DNA from: Mesostigma viride
Taxonomy: Eukaryota; Streptophyta; Mesostigmatophyceae; Mesostigmatales; Mesostigmataceae
Length of the DNA stretch: 33,500 nucleotides
Assembly (NCBI GenBank): GCA_009746045.1
Contig: RPFO01000034.1
Coordinates: 3,105,181 to 3,138,680 of the forward strand
Reading direction: 5' to 3'
Shown piece by piece: positions 8,488 to 22,300 of this stretch. A model generated the notes under the pieces. The model worked only from the letters and a program-made list of their open reading frames with translations, had not been told where the DNA came from and searched no databases. How positions within the stretch are numbered: the stretch's first letter is position 1; each line of letters begins with the position of its first letter. The position numbers and the translations under genes were made by a program.

Positions 8488-8559
8488 TCCTGTACAATAA
8501 ATGTGTCCTATACAATAAATGTGTCCTGTACAATAAATGTGTCCTGTACAATAAATGTG
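8488..8559. repeat. 18-bp tandem repeat, four copies
   Basis: Four head-to-tail copies of TCCTGTACAATAAATGTG at 8488, 8506, 8524 and 8542, with one difference (TCCTATAC in the second). The antisense reading gives a repeated HIYCTG hexapeptide because 18 is a multiple of three. No function is inferred. Confidence 0.9.
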
Positions 8560-8569
8560 TAGTATCGCC

Positions 8570-8850
8570 GTTGACCACCAAGGAATAAATGTATTGTACT
8601 GGCCTACGCTCATGGTTGTCTCATTGATGTAGATCAATCCCCCATGCATGATCGAGATGGAATGGGATGTCTGTCCAGCTGCCTCTAGTACAGCTAGGGT
8701 GGCGCCACATACAGCCCGAATATTCAAACTAGTTCTTGAGACAAAAAGGCAAGCCAAGAAAAATTCATTGAAAATTTCCCATAACTGTCTTAGTACAATG
8801 ACTGAGCTGTCATGCACAACATCTTGAAGCAGACTGTGTGCGCACATCAC
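8570..8850 (-). CDS. Possible exon of unknown gene (weak)
   Basis: A minus-strand open frame starts with ATG at 8847 and reads LLQDVVHDSSVIVLRQLWEI, then FNEFFLACLFVSRTSLNIRA and further, with a natural-looking amino-acid mix, before running into the 18-bp repeat. An AG that could serve as splice acceptor (GGGAATAG) lies just upstream. No domain is recognised and the downstream end is arbitrary. It may be chance or part of an older repeat. Confidence 0.2.
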
Positions 8851-9350
8851 ATGAAGTCCTATTCCCTGTCTTCATTGCTTCAATAATACAATTAGGCAAC
8901 CCACGTACCAAATTTAGGGGAAATCCAGAAACATGATTAAACGCCAGCACCCTATGGGAGAAAAAGCTATTTTAAGGTAAGCGACCATTCTAACATGCGA
9001 AATCTATCGCGGTAAACAGCGGCTAAATTAATCGCCAACCCGAAAAATCCTAAATTAATGCTTTCACAAAACAAAACCAGCAAATCGACAACAGAGGAAG
9101 GGCAGCAAGGCACGTCCCAGTGCGTGGAACGAACTTCAATACAACCACGGTGCACACTGGTTGGCTGTAGCAGGCCAAGTCAACACCTGCATCATGCAGC
9201 TGGCATGATGTCGACATCATGCCCCCATGGATCACGCCTCCAAGGATCGTGGGTCAAGCCTATCCAATGTCATGACTCTCTTGCGTGCATGCCACATGAA
9301 AAAAGAATAGGGCAACTTGCGCTCGTTAACATCGCCGCGCTCATCAATCC
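8851..9350. other. No gene recognised
   Basis: Moderately AT-rich sequence with only short open frames on both strands and no repeat family seen elsewhere in the window. It lies downstream of the minus-strand gene at 9457-9954 and could hold its 3' untranslated region or later exons. Confidence 0.4.
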
Positions 9351-9456
9351 CTAGGGCCGTGCCCCGTCATGCCATGGCCCAACCAATGCCAAACCTTCAT
9401 CGCTAAACCAGGGCAACGGCTGCGAGTCCGCCCCCCACACGTGCAGGGTATCCACA

Positions 9457-9954
9457 TCAGCATTCCTCCGTCCCCGAAGTCCACCCCTGACCCCTGGACT
9501 GTGCTTGGCTGACTGCTGCACCATTGCCTGGTGGGGCGGGAGCCTCGCGTTCATCTCCCTCTGCTATGCAGGGATTGGCAAAGGGCGGCCACGGGTAGCG
9601 CTCGTCCATGCTCATGTCGTCGCGCCGTGGGGGCGGCGTCCAGTCGTCATCCAAGGGGTCGCGCTCCCACGACCAGCTGCTGCCCCACGGCACGTTCTGG
9701 CAGAAGATGAAGCGCACACAGGTGCAGAAAAGCGCCTCGCCCCAGCAGCATGGTGGCAGGACAGCCACGTGGCCGTCAGCGGCAGCATGGTTCACAGAGC
9801 CGTTACTATTAGGGAGGCGTTGCATGGCGCTTTGCTCATCAGCGTGGCCGTGCGGGGCTTGCACGCGCTGGGGATGTAACCGCTGGGCCGTGCCGTTACT
9901 GTGGCCGTTGGCCGCGGGCCCCTGGGGTCCATCATGGCGTGGTGGTAAGGCCAT
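9457..9954 (-). CDS. Hypothetical protein or first exon, array at its 5' side
   Basis: A 165-residue minus-strand frame begins at an ATG in strong Kozak context (GTCACCATGGCC). Residues 1-60 are polar and rich in H, P, Q and N, which suggests disorder. Residues about 67-90 form a cysteine-containing hydrophobic patch (CCWGEALFCTCVRFIFCQNV). Residues about 90-135 are rich in W, D and P (WERDPLDDDWTPPPRRDD). No known domain is recognised. An overlapping frame, 9351-9554, ends in a tidy tail (DGARP then stop), so an intron or indel near 9480-9550 may switch frame and give a different C-terminus. The start lies only about 370 bases from the 39-bp array, which therefore sits in its presumptive promoter side. 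Confidence 0.45.
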   Translation of the reverse strand: MALPPRHDGPQGPAANGHSNGTAQRLHPQRVQAPHGHADEQSAMQRLPNSNGSVNHAAADGHVAVLPPCCWGEALFCTCVRFIFCQNVPWGSSWSWERDPLDDDWTPPPRRDDMSMDERYPWPPFANPCIAEGDEREAPAPPGNGAAVSQAQSRGQGWTSGTEEC

Positions 9955-10186
9955 GGTGACGGGGATTGAAGAAATGGGTGGAATGAATGGGTCTCGGAGG
10001 GGGAGGATACGAAGCAGCAGCCTTCTTGGATGGAGGAGGGAGCTCAGGTTTCACGTGACGGCTTGTTGATGGCGATGGGATGCGAATCTGTTGACGCAAT
10101 GACAGGGGAGGATCGTTTGTTAGCGTTGCAAGGGAAGGTTGAGTAAAGTAACACGCTTAGATTGTGACAGTGGAACCAGTCATGTG

Positions 10187-10285
10187 CGCAGATGGTGGCG
10201 GTGGACGGGTGGAGTAACGCGCGCAGATGGTGGGGGCGGAAGGGAGGAGTAACGCGCCCAGATGGTGGCAGTGGAAGGGAGGAAG
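10187..10285. repeat. 35-bp tandem repeat, three diverged copies
   Basis: Units starting near 10187, 10222 and 10257 share CGCAGATGGTGG, then GTGGA-GGG and GGAGTAACGCG. A weaker fourth copy may precede them at about 10152. The unit differs from that of the main array, which starts 37 bases further on. It lies between the array and the gene at 9954. Confidence 0.7.
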
Positions 10286-10321
10286 ACAGTCCAGGGTGGG
10301 GCAGGCATAGCATGGGGGTGA

Positions 10322-13300
10322 GGGCAGGGCGTTGATGATGGATAATGAGGAAACAAGGTAGGGCAGGGCGCTGATGATGGATAATGAGGAAACAAGGTAG
10401 GGCAGGGCGCTGATGATGGATGATGAGGAAACAAGGTAGGGCAGGGCGTTGATGATGGATAATGAGGAAACGAGGTAGGGCAGGGCGTTGATGATGGATG
10501 ATGAGGGAACAAGGTAGGGCAGGGCGTTGATGATGGATGATGAGGGAACAAGGTAGGGCGCTGATGATGGATGATGAGGGAACAAGGTAGGGCAGGGCGC
10601 TGATGATGGATGATGAGGAAACAAGGTAGGGCAGGGCGTTGATGATGGATGATGAGGAAACAAGGTAGGGCAGGGCGTTGATGATGGATGATGAGGAAAC
10701 AAGGTAGGGCAGGGCGCTGATGATGGATGATGAGGAAACAAGGTAGGGCAGGGCGTTGATGATGGATGATGAGGGAACAAGGTAGGGCAGGGCGTTGATG
10801 ATGGATGATGAGGGAACAAGGTAGGGCGCTGATGATGGATGATGAGGAAACAAGGTAGGGCAGGGCGTTGATGATGGATGATGAGGGAACAAGGTAGGGC
10901 AGGGCGCTGATGATGGATGATGAGGGAACAAGGTAGGGCAGGGCGCTGATGATGGATGATGAGGGAACAAGGTAGGGCAGGGCGTTGATGATGGATGATG
11001 AGGGAACAAGGTAGGGCAGGGCGTTGATGATGGATGATGAGGAACAAGGTAGGGCGTTGATGATGGATGATGAGGAAACAAGGTAGGGCAGGGCGCTGAT
11101 GATGGATGATGAGGGAACAAGGTAGGGCAGGGCGTTGATGATGGATGATGAGGGAACAAGGTAGGGCAGGGCGCTGATGATGGATGATGAGGAAACAAGG
11201 TAGGGCGTTGATGATGGATGATGAGGAACAAGGTAGGGCAGGGCGCTATGATGGATGATGAGGGAACAAGGTAGGGCAGGGCGTTGATGATGGATGATGA
11301 GGGAACAAGGTAGGGCAGGGCGCTGATGATGGATGATGAGGGAACAAGGTAGGGCAGGGCGCTGATGATGGATGATGAGGGAACAAGGTAGGGCAGGGCG
11401 TTGATGATGGATGATGAGGGAACAAGGTAGGGCGTTGATGATGGATGATGAGGAAACAAGGTAGGGCAGGGCGCTAATGATGGATGATGAGGGAACAAGG
11501 TAGGGCAGGGCGTTGATGATGGATGATGAGGGAACAAGGTAGGGCAGGGCGTTGATGATGGATGATGAGGAAACAAGGTAGGGCGGTGATGATGGATGAT
11601 GAGGGAACAAGGTAGGGCAGGGCGTTGATGATGGATGATGAGGAAACAAGGTAGGGCGTTGATGATGGATGATGAGGAACAAGGTAGGGCAGGGCGCTGA
11701 TGATGGATGATGAGGGAACAAGGTAGGGCAGGGCGTTGATGATGGATGATGAGGGAACAAGGTAGGGCAGGGCGTTGATGATGGATGATGAGGAAACAAG
11801 GTAGGGCGCTGATGATGGATGATGAGGGAACAAGGTAGGGCAGGGCGTTGATGATGGATGATGAGGGAACAAGGTAGGGCAGGGCGTTGATGATGGATGA
11901 TGAGGGAACAAGGTAGGGCAGGGCGCTGATGATGGATGATGAGGGAACAAGGTAGGGCAGGGCGCTGATGATGGATGATGAGGGAACAAGGTAGGGCAGG
12001 GCGCTGATGATGGATGATGAGGGAACACGGTAGGGCAGGGCGTTGATGATGGATGATGAGGGAACACGGTAGGGCAGGGCGTTGATGATGGATGATGAGG
12101 GAACAAGGTAGGGCAGGGCGTTGATGATGGATGATGAGGGAACAAGGTAGGGCAGGGCGTTGATGATGGATGATGAGGGAACAAGGTAGGGCAGGGCGCT
12201 GATGATGGATGATGAGGGAACAAGGTAGGGCAGGGCGTTGATGATGGATGATGAGGGAACAAGGTAGGGCAGGGCGTTGATGATGGATGATGAGGGAACA
12301 CGGTAGGGCAGGGCGCTGATGATGGATGATGAGGGAACACGGTAGGGCAGGGCGCTGATGATGGATGATGAGGGAACAAGGTAGGGCAGGGCGCTGATGA
12401 TGGATGATGAGGGAACACGGTAGGGCAGGGCGCTGATGATGGATGATGAGGGAACAAGGTAGGGCAGGGCGTTGATGATGGATGATGAGGGAACAAGGTA
12501 GGGCAGGGCGTTGATGATGGATGATGAGGGAACACGGTGGGGCAGGGCGCTGATGATGGATGATGAGGGAACACGGTAGGGCAGGGCGCTGATGATGGAT
12601 GATGAGGGAACAAGGTAGGGCAGGGCGTTGATGATGGATGATGAGGGAACACGGTAGGGCAGGGCGCTGATGATGGATGATGAGGGAACAAGGTAGGGCA
12701 GGGCGCTGATGATGGATGATGAGGGAACAAGGTAGGGCAGGGCGTTGATGATGGATGATGAGGAAACAAGGTAGGGCAGGGCGTTGATGATGGATGATGA
12801 GGGAACAAGGTAGGGCAGGGCGTTGATGATGGATGATGAGGGAACAAGGTAGGGCAGGGCGTTGATGATGGATGATGAGGAACAAGGTAGGGCAGGGCGT
12901 TGATGATGGATGATGAGGGAACACGGTAGGGCAGGGCGTTGATGATGGATGATGAGGGAACAAGGTAGGGCAGGGCGTTGATGATGGATGATGAGGGAAC
13001 AAGGTAGGGCAGGGCGTTGATGATGGATGATGAGGGAACAAGGTAGGGCAGCTGATGATGGATGATGAGGGAACAAGGTAGGGCAGGGCGTTGATGATGG
13101 ATGATGAGGGAACAAGGTAGGGCAGGGCGTTGATGATGGATGATGAGGGAACAAGGTAGGGCAGGGCGCTGATGATGGATGATGAGGGAACAAGGTAGGG
13201 CAGGGCGCTGATGATGGATGATGAGGGAACAAGGTAGGGCAGGGCGTTGATGATGGATGATGAGGGAACAAGGTAGGGCAGGGCGCTGATGATGGATGAT

Positions 13301-16300
13301 GAGGGAACAAGGTAGGGCAGGGCGTTGATGATGGATGATGAGGGAACAAGGTAGGGCAGGGCGTTGATGATGGATGATGAGGGAACAAGGTAGGGCAGGG
13401 CGTTGATGATGGATGATGAGGGAACAAGGTAGGGCAGGGCGCTGATGATGGATGATGAGGGAACAAGGTAGGGCAGGGCGCTGATGATGGATGATGAGGG
13501 AACAAGGTAGGGCAGGGCGTTGATGATGGATGATGAGGGAACAAGGTAGGGCAGGGCGTTGATGATGGATGATGAGGGAACAAGGTAGGGCAGGGCGTTG
13601 ATGATGGATGATGAGGGAACAAGGTAGGGCAGGGCGCTGATGATGGATGATGAGGGAACAAGGTAGGGCAGGGCGCTGATGATGGATGATGAGGGAACAA
13701 GGTAGGGCAGGGCGTTGATGATGGATGATGAGGGAACAAGGTAGGGCAGGGCGTTGATGATGGATGATGAGGGAACAAGGTAGGGCAGGGCGTTGATGAT
13801 GGATGATGAGGGAACAAGGTAGGGCAGGGCGCTGATGATGGATGATGAGGGAACAAGGTAGGGCAGGGCGTTGATGATGGATGATGAGGGAACAAGGTAG
13901 GGCAGGGCGCTGATGATGGATGATGAGGGAACAAGGTAGGGCAGGGCGTTGATGATGGATGATGAGGGAACAAGGTAGGGCGGGCTGATGATGGATGATG
14001 AGGGAACAAGGTAGGGCAGGGCGCTGATGATGGATGATGAGGGAACAAGGTAGGGCAGGGCGTTGATGATGGATGATGAGGGAACAAGGTAGGGCAGGGC
14101 GTTGATGATGGATGATGAGGGAACAAGGTAGGGCAGGGCGTGATGATGGATGATGAGGGAACAAGGTAGGGCAGGGCGTTGATGATGGATGATGAGGGAA
14201 CAAGGTAGGGCAGGGCGTTGATGATGGATGATGAGGGAACAAGGTAGGGCAGGGCGCTGATGATGGATGATGAGGGAACAAGGTAGGGCAGGGCGTTGAT
14301 GATGGATGATGAGGGAACAAGGTAGGGCAGGGCGTTGATGATGGATGATGAGGGAACAAGGTAGGGCAGGGCGTTGATGATGGATGATGAGGGAACAAGG
14401 TAGGGCAGGGCGTGATGATGGATGATGAGGGAACAAGGTAGGGCAGGGCGTTGATGATGGATGATGAGGGAACAAGGTAGGGCAGGGCGTTGATGATGGA
14501 TGATGAGGGAACAAGGTAGGGCAGGGCGTTGATGATGGATGATGAGGGAACAAGGTAGGGCAGGGCGTTGATGATGGATGATGAGGGAACAAGGTAGGGC
14601 AGGGCGTTGATGATGGATGATGAGGGAACAAGGTAGGGCAGGGCGTTGATGATGGATGATGAGGGAACAAGGTAGGGCAGGGCGTTGATGATGGATGATG
14701 AGGGAACAAGGTAGGGCAGGGCGTGATGATGGATGATGAGGGAACAAGGTAGGGCAGGGCGTTGATGATGGATGATGAGGGAACAAGGTAGGGCAGGGCG
14801 TTGATGATGGATGATGAGGGAACAAGGTAGGGCAGGGCGTTGATGATGGATGATGAGGGAACAAGGTAGGGCAGGGCGTTGATGATGGATGATGAGGGAA
14901 CAAGGTAGGGCAGGGCGTTGATGATGGATGATGAGGGAACAAGGTAGGGCAGGGCGTTGATGATGGATGATGAGGGAACAAGGTAGGGCAGGGCGTTGAT
15001 GATGGATGATGAGGGAACAAGGTAGGGCAGGGCGTTGATGATGGATGATGAGGGAACAAGGTAGGGCAGGGCGTTGATGATGGATGATGAGGGAACAAGG
15101 TAGGGCAGGGCGTTGATGATGGATGATGAGGGAACAAGGTAGGGCAGGGCGTTGATGATGGATGATGAGGGAACAAGGTAGGGCAGGGCGTTGATGATGG
15201 ATGATGAGGGAACAAGGTAGGGCAGGGCGTTGATGATGGATGATGAGGGAACAAGGTAGGGCAGGGCGTTGATGATGGATGATGAGGGAACAAGGTAGGG
15301 CAGGGCGTTGATGATGGATGATGAGGGAACAAGGTAGGGCAGGGCGTTGATGATGGATGATGAGGGAACAAGGTAGGGCAGGGCGTTGATGATGGATGAT
15401 GAGGGAACAAGGTAGGGCAGGGCGTTGATGATGGATGATGAGGGAACAAGGTAGGGCAGGGCGTTGATGATGGATGATGAGGGAACAAGGTAGGGCAGGG
15501 CGTTGATGATGGATGATGAGGGAACAAGGTAGGGCAGGGCGTTGATGATGGATGATGAGGGAACAAGGTAGGGCAGGGCGTTGATGATGGATGATGAGGG
15601 AACAAGGTAGGGCAGGGCGTTGATGATGGATGATGAGGGAACAAGGTAGGGCAGGGCGTTGATGATGGATGATGAGGGAACAAGGTAGGGCAGGGCGTTG
15701 ATGATGGATGATGAGGGAACAAGGTAGGGCAGGGCGTTGATGATGGATGATGAGGGAACAAGGTAGGGCAGGGCGTTGATGATGGATGATGAGGGAACAA
15801 GGTAGGGCAGGGCGTTGATGATGGATGATGAGGGAACAAGGTAGGGCAGGGCGTTGATGATGGATGATGAGGGAACAAGGTAGGGCAGGGCGTTGATGAT
15901 GGATGATGAGGGAACAAGGTAGGGCAGGGCGTTGATGATGGATGATGAGGGAACAAGGTAGGGCAGGGCGTTGATGATGGATGATGAGGGAACAAGGTAG
16001 GGCAGGGCGTTGATGATGGATGATGAGGGAACAAGGTAGGGCAGGGCGTTGATGATGGATGATGAGGGAACAAGGTAGGGCAGGGCGTGATGATGGATGA
16101 TGAGGGAACAAGGTAGGGCAGGGCGTTGATGATGGATGATGAGGGAACAAGGTAGGGCAGGGCGTTGATGATGGATGATGAGGGAACAAGGTAGGGCAGG
16201 GCGTTGATGATGGATGATGAGGGAACAAGGTAGGGCAGGGCGTTGATGATGGATGATGAGGGAACAAGGTAGGGCAGGGCGTTGATGATGGATGATGAGG

Positions 16301-19300
16301 GAACAAGGTAGGGCAGGGCGTTGATGATGGATGATGAGGGAACAAGGTAGGGCAGGGCGTTGATGATGGATGATGAGGGAACAAGGTAGGGCAGGGCGTT
16401 GATGATGGATGATGAGGGAACAAGGTAGGGCAGGGCGTTGATGATGGATGATGAGGGAACAAGGTAGGGCAGGGCGTTGATGATGGATGATGAGGGAACA
16501 AGGTAGGGCAGGGCGTTGATGATGGATGATGAGGGAACAAGGTAGGGCAGGGCGTTGATGATGGATGATGAGGGAACAAGGTAGGGCAGGGCGTTGATGA
16601 TGGATGATGAGGGAACAAGGTAGGGCAGGGCGTTGATGATGGATGATGAGGGAACAAGGTAGGGCAGGGCGTTGATGATGGATGATGAGGGAACAAGGTA
16701 GGGCAGGGCGTTGATGATGGATGATGAGGGAACAAGGTAGGGCAGGGCGTTGATGATGGATGATGAGGGAACAAGGTAGGGCAGGGCGTTGATGATGGAT
16801 GATGAGGGAACAAGGTAGGGCAGGGCGTTGATGATGGATGATGAGGGAACAAGGTAGGGCAGGGCGTTGATGATGGATGATGAGGGAACAAGGTAGGGCA
16901 GGGCGTTGATGATGGATGATGAGGGAACAAGGTAGGGCAGGGCGTTGATGATGGATGATGAGGGAACAAGGTAGGGCAGGGCGTTGATGATGGATGATGA
17001 GGGAACAAGGTAGGGCAGGGCGTTGATGATGGATGATGAGGGAACAAGGTAGGGCAGGGCGTTGATGATGGATGATGAGGGAACAAGGTAGGGCAGGGCG
17101 TTGATGATGGATGATGAGGGAACAAGGTAGGGCAGGGCGTTGATGATGGATGATGAGGGAACAAGGTAGGGCAGGGCGTTGATGATGGATGATGAGGGAA
17201 CAAGGTAGGGCAGGGCGTTGATGATGGATGATGAGGGAACAAGGTAGGGCAGGGCGTTGATGATGGATGATGAGGGAACAAGGTAGGGCAGGGCGTTGAT
17301 GATGGATGATGAGGGAACAAGGTAGGGCAGGGCGTTGATGATGGATGATGAGGGAACAAGGTAGGGCAGGGCGTTGATGATGGATGATGAGGGAACAAGG
17401 TAGGGCAGGGCGTTGATGATGGATGATGAGGGAACAAGGTAGGGCAGGGCGTTGATGATGGATGATGAGGGAACAAGGTAGGGCAGGGCGTTGATGATGG
17501 ATGATGAGGGAACAAGGTAGGGCAGGGCGTTGATGATGGATGATGAGGGAACAAGGTAGGGCAGGGCGTTGATGATGGATGATGAGGGAACAAGGTAGGG
17601 CAGGGCGTTGATGATGGATGATGAGGGAACAAGGTAGGGCAGGGCGTTGATGATGGATGATGAGGGAACAAGGTAGGGCAGGGCGTTGATGATGGATGAT
17701 GAGGGAACAAGGTAGGGCAGGGCGTTGATGATGGATGATGAGGGAACAAGGTAGGGCAGGGCGTTGATGATGGATGATGAGGGAACAAGGTAGGGCAGGG
17801 CGTTGATGATGGATGATGAGGGAACAAGGTAGGGCAGGGCGTTGATGATGGATGATGAGGGAACAAGGTAGGGCAGGGCGTTGATGATGGATGATGAGGG
17901 AACAAGGTAGGGCAGGGCGTTGATGATGGATGATGAGGGAACAAGGTAGGGCAGGGCGTTGATGATGGATGATGAGGGAACAAGGTAGGGCAGGGCGTTG
18001 ATGATGGATGATGAGGGAACAAGGTAGGGCAGGGCGTTGATGATGGATGATGAGGGAACAAGGTAGGGCAGGGCGTTGATGATGGATGATGAGGGAACAA
18101 GGTAGGGCAGGGCGTTGATGATGGATGATGAGGGAACAAGGTAGGGCAGGGCGTTGATGATGGATGATGAGGGAACAAGGTAGGGCAGGGCGTTGATGAT
18201 GGATGATGAGGGAACAAGGTAGGGCAGGGCGTTGATGATGGATGATGAGGGAACAAGGTAGGGCAGGGCGTTGATGATGGATGATGAGGGAACAAGGTAG
18301 GGCAGGGCGTTGATGATGGATGATGAGGGAACAAGGTAGGGCAGGGCGTTGATGATGGATGATGAGGGAACAAGGTAGGGCAGGGCGTTGATGATGGATG
18401 ATGAGGGAACAAGGTAGGGCAGGGCGTTGATGATGGATGATGAGGGAACAAGGTAGGGCAGGGCGTTGATGATGGATGATGAGGGAACAAGGTAGGGCAG
18501 GGCGTTGATGATGGATGATGAGGGAACAAGGTAGGGCAGGGCGTTGATGATGGATGATGAGGGAACAAGGTAGGGCAGGGCGTTGATGATGGATGATGAG
18601 GGAACAAGGTAGGGCAGGGCGTTGATGATGGATGATGAGGGAACAAGGTAGGGCAGGGCGTTGATGATGGATGATGAGGGAACAAGGTAGGGCAGGGCGT
18701 TGATGATGGATGATGAGGGAACAAGGTAGGGCAGGGCGTTGATGATGGATGATGAGGGAACAAGGTAGGGCAGGGCGTTGATGATGGATGATGAGGGAAC
18801 AAGGTAGGGCAGGGCGTTGATGATGGATGATGAGGGAACAAGGTAGGGCAGGGCGTTGATGATGGATGATGAGGGAACAAGGTAGGGCAGGGCGTTGATG
18901 ATGGATGATGAGGGAACAAGGTAGGGCAGGGCGTTGATGATGGATGATGAGGGAACAAGGTAGGGCAGGGCGTTGATGATGGATGATGAGGGAACAAGGT
19001 AGGGCAGGGCGTTGATGATGGATGATGAGGGAACAAGGTAGGGCAGGGCGTTGATGATGGATGATGAGGGAACAAGGTAGGGCAGGGCGTTGATGATGGA
19101 TGATGAGGGAACAAGGTAGGGCAGGGCGTTGATGATGGATGATGAGGGAACAAGGTAGGGCAGGGCGTTGATGATGGATGATGAGGGAACAAGGTAGGGC
19201 AGGGCGTTGATGATGGATGATGAGGGAACAAGGTAGGGCAGGGCGTTGATGATGGATGATGAGGGAACAAGGTAGGGCAGGGCGTTGATGATGGATGATG

Positions 19301-22300
19301 AGGGAACAAGGTAGGGCAGGGCGTTGATGATGGATGATGAGGGAACAAGGTAGGGCAGGGCGTTGATGATGGATGATGAGGGAACAAGGTAGGGCAGGGC
19401 GTTGATGATGGATGATGAGGGAACAAGGTAGGGCAGGGCGTTGATGATGGATGATGAGGGAACAAGGTAGGGCAGGGCGTTGATGATGGATGATGAGGGA
19501 ACAAGGTAGGGCAGGGCGTTGATGATGGATGATGAGGGAACAAGGTAGGGCAGGGCGTTGATGATGGATGATGAGGGAACAAGGTAGGGCAGGGCGTTGA
19601 TGATGGATGATGAGGGAACAAGGTAGGGCAGGGCGTTGATGATGGATGATGAGGGAACAAGGTAGGGCAGGGCGTTGATGATGGATGATGAGGGAACAAG
19701 GTAGGGCAGGGCGTTGATGATGGATGATGAGGGAACAAGGTAGGGCAGGGCGTTGATGATGGATGATGAGGGAACAAGGTAGGGCAGGGCGTTGATGATG
19801 GATGATGAGGGAACAAGGTAGGGCAGGGCGTTGATGATGGATGATGAGGGAACAAGGTAGGGCAGGGCGTTGATGATGGATGATGAGGGAACAAGGTAGG
19901 GCAGGGCGTTGATGATGGATGATGAGGGAACAAGGTAGGGCAGGGCGTTGATGATGGATGATGAGGGAACAAGGTAGGGCAGGGCGTTGATGATGGATGA
20001 TGAGGGAACAAGGTAGGGCAGGGCGTTGATGATGGATGATGAGGGAACAAGGTAGGGCAGGGCGTTGATGATGGATGATGAGGGAACAAGGTAGGGCAGG
20101 GCGTTGATGATGGATGATGAGGGAACAAGGTAGGGCAGGGCGTTGATGATGGATGATGAGGGAACAAGGTAGGGCAGGGCGTTGATGATGGATGATGAGG
20201 GAACAAGGTAGGGCAGGGCGTTGATGATGGATGATGAGGGAACAAGGTAGGGCAGGGCGTTGATGATGGATGATGAGGGAACAAGGTAGGGCAGGGCGTT
20301 GATGATGGATGATGAGGGAACAAGGTAGGGCAGGGCGTTGATGATGGATGATGAGGGAACAAGGTAGGGCAGGGCGTTGATGATGGATGATGAGGGAACA
20401 AGGTAGGGCAGGGCGTTGATGATGGATGATGAGGGAACAAGGTAGGGCAGGGCGTTGATGATGGATGATGAGGGAACAAGGTAGGGCAGGGCGTTGATGA
20501 TGGATGATGAGGGAACAAGGTAGGGCAGGGCGTTGATGATGGATGATGAGGGAACAAGGTAGGGCAGGGCGTTGATGATGGATGATGAGGGAACAAGGTA
20601 GGGCAGGGCGTTGATGATGGATGATGAGGGAACAAGGTAGGGCAGGGCGTTGATGATGGATGATGAGGGAACAAGGTAGGGCAGGGCGTTGATGATGGAT
20701 GATGAGGGAACAAGGTAGGGCAGGGCGTTGATGATGGATGATGAGGGAACAAGGTAGGGCAGGGCGTTGATGATGGATGATGAGGGAACAAGGTAGGGCA
20801 GGGCGTTGATGATGGATGATGAGGGAACAAGGTAGGGCAGGGCGTTGATGATGGATGATGAGGGAACAAGGTAGGGCAGGGCGTTGATGATGGATGATGA
20901 GGGAACAAGGTAGGGCAGGGCGTTGATGATGGATGATGAGGGAACAAGGTAGGGCAGGGCGTTGATGATGGATGATGAGGGAACAAGGTAGGGCAGGGCG
21001 TTGATGATGGATGATGAGGGAACAAGGTAGGGCAGGGCGTTGATGATGGATGATGAGGGAACAAGGTAGGGCAGGGCGTTGATGATGGATGATGAGGGAA
21101 CAAGGTAGGGCAGGGCGTTGATGATGGATGATGAGGGAACAAGGTAGGGCAGGGCGTTGATGATGGATGATGAGGGAACAAGGTAGGGCAGGGCGTTGAT
21201 GATGGATGATGAGGGAACAAGGTAGGGCAGGGCGTTGATGATGGATGATGAGGGAACAAGGTAGGGCAGGGCGTTGATGATGGATGATGAGGGAACAAGG
21301 TAGGGCAGGGCGTTGATGATGGATGATGAGGGAACAAGGTAGGGCAGGGCGTTGATGATGGATGATGAGGGAACAAGGTAGGGCAGGGCGTTGATGATGG
21401 ATGATGAGGGAACAAGGTAGGGCAGGGCGTTGATGATGGATGATGAGGGAACAAGGTAGGGCAGGGCGTTGATGATGGATGATGAGGGAACAAGGTAGGG
21501 CAGGGCGTTGATGATGGATGATGAGGGAACAAGGTAGGGCAGGGCGTTGATGATGGATGATGAGGGAACAAGGTAGGGCAGGGCGTTGATGATGGATGAT
21601 GAGGGAACAAGGTAGGGCAGGGCGTTGATGATGGATGATGAGGGAACAAGGTAGGGCAGGGCGTTGATGATGGATGATGAGGGAACAAGGTAGGGCAGGG
21701 CGTTGATGATGGATGATGAGGGAACAAGGTAGGGCAGGGCGTTGATGATGGATGATGAGGGAACAAGGTAGGGCAGGGCGTTGATGATGGATGATGAGGG
21801 AACAAGGTAGGGCAGGGCGTTGATGATGGATGATGAGGGAACAAGGTAGGGCAGGGCGTTGATGATGGATGATGAGGGAACAAGGTAGGGCAGGGCGTTG
21901 ATGATGGATGATGAGGGAACAAGGTAGGGCAGGGCGTTGATGATGGATGATGAGGGAACAAGGTAGGGCAGGGCGTTGATGATGGATGATGAGGGAACAA
22001 GGTAGGGCAGGGCGTTGATGATGGATGATGAGGGAACAAGGTAGGGCAGGGCGTTGATGATGGATGATGAGGGAACAAGGTAGGGCAGGGCGTTGATGAT
22101 GGATGATGAGGGAACAAGGTAGGGCAGGGCGTTGATGATGGATGATGAGGGAACAAGGTAGGGCAGGGCGTTGATGATGGATGATGAGGGAACAAGGTAG
22201 GGCAGGGCGTTGATGATGGATGATGAGGGAACAAGGTAGGGCAGGGCGTTGATGATGGATGATGAGGGAACAAGGTAGGGCAGGGCGTTGATGATGGATG

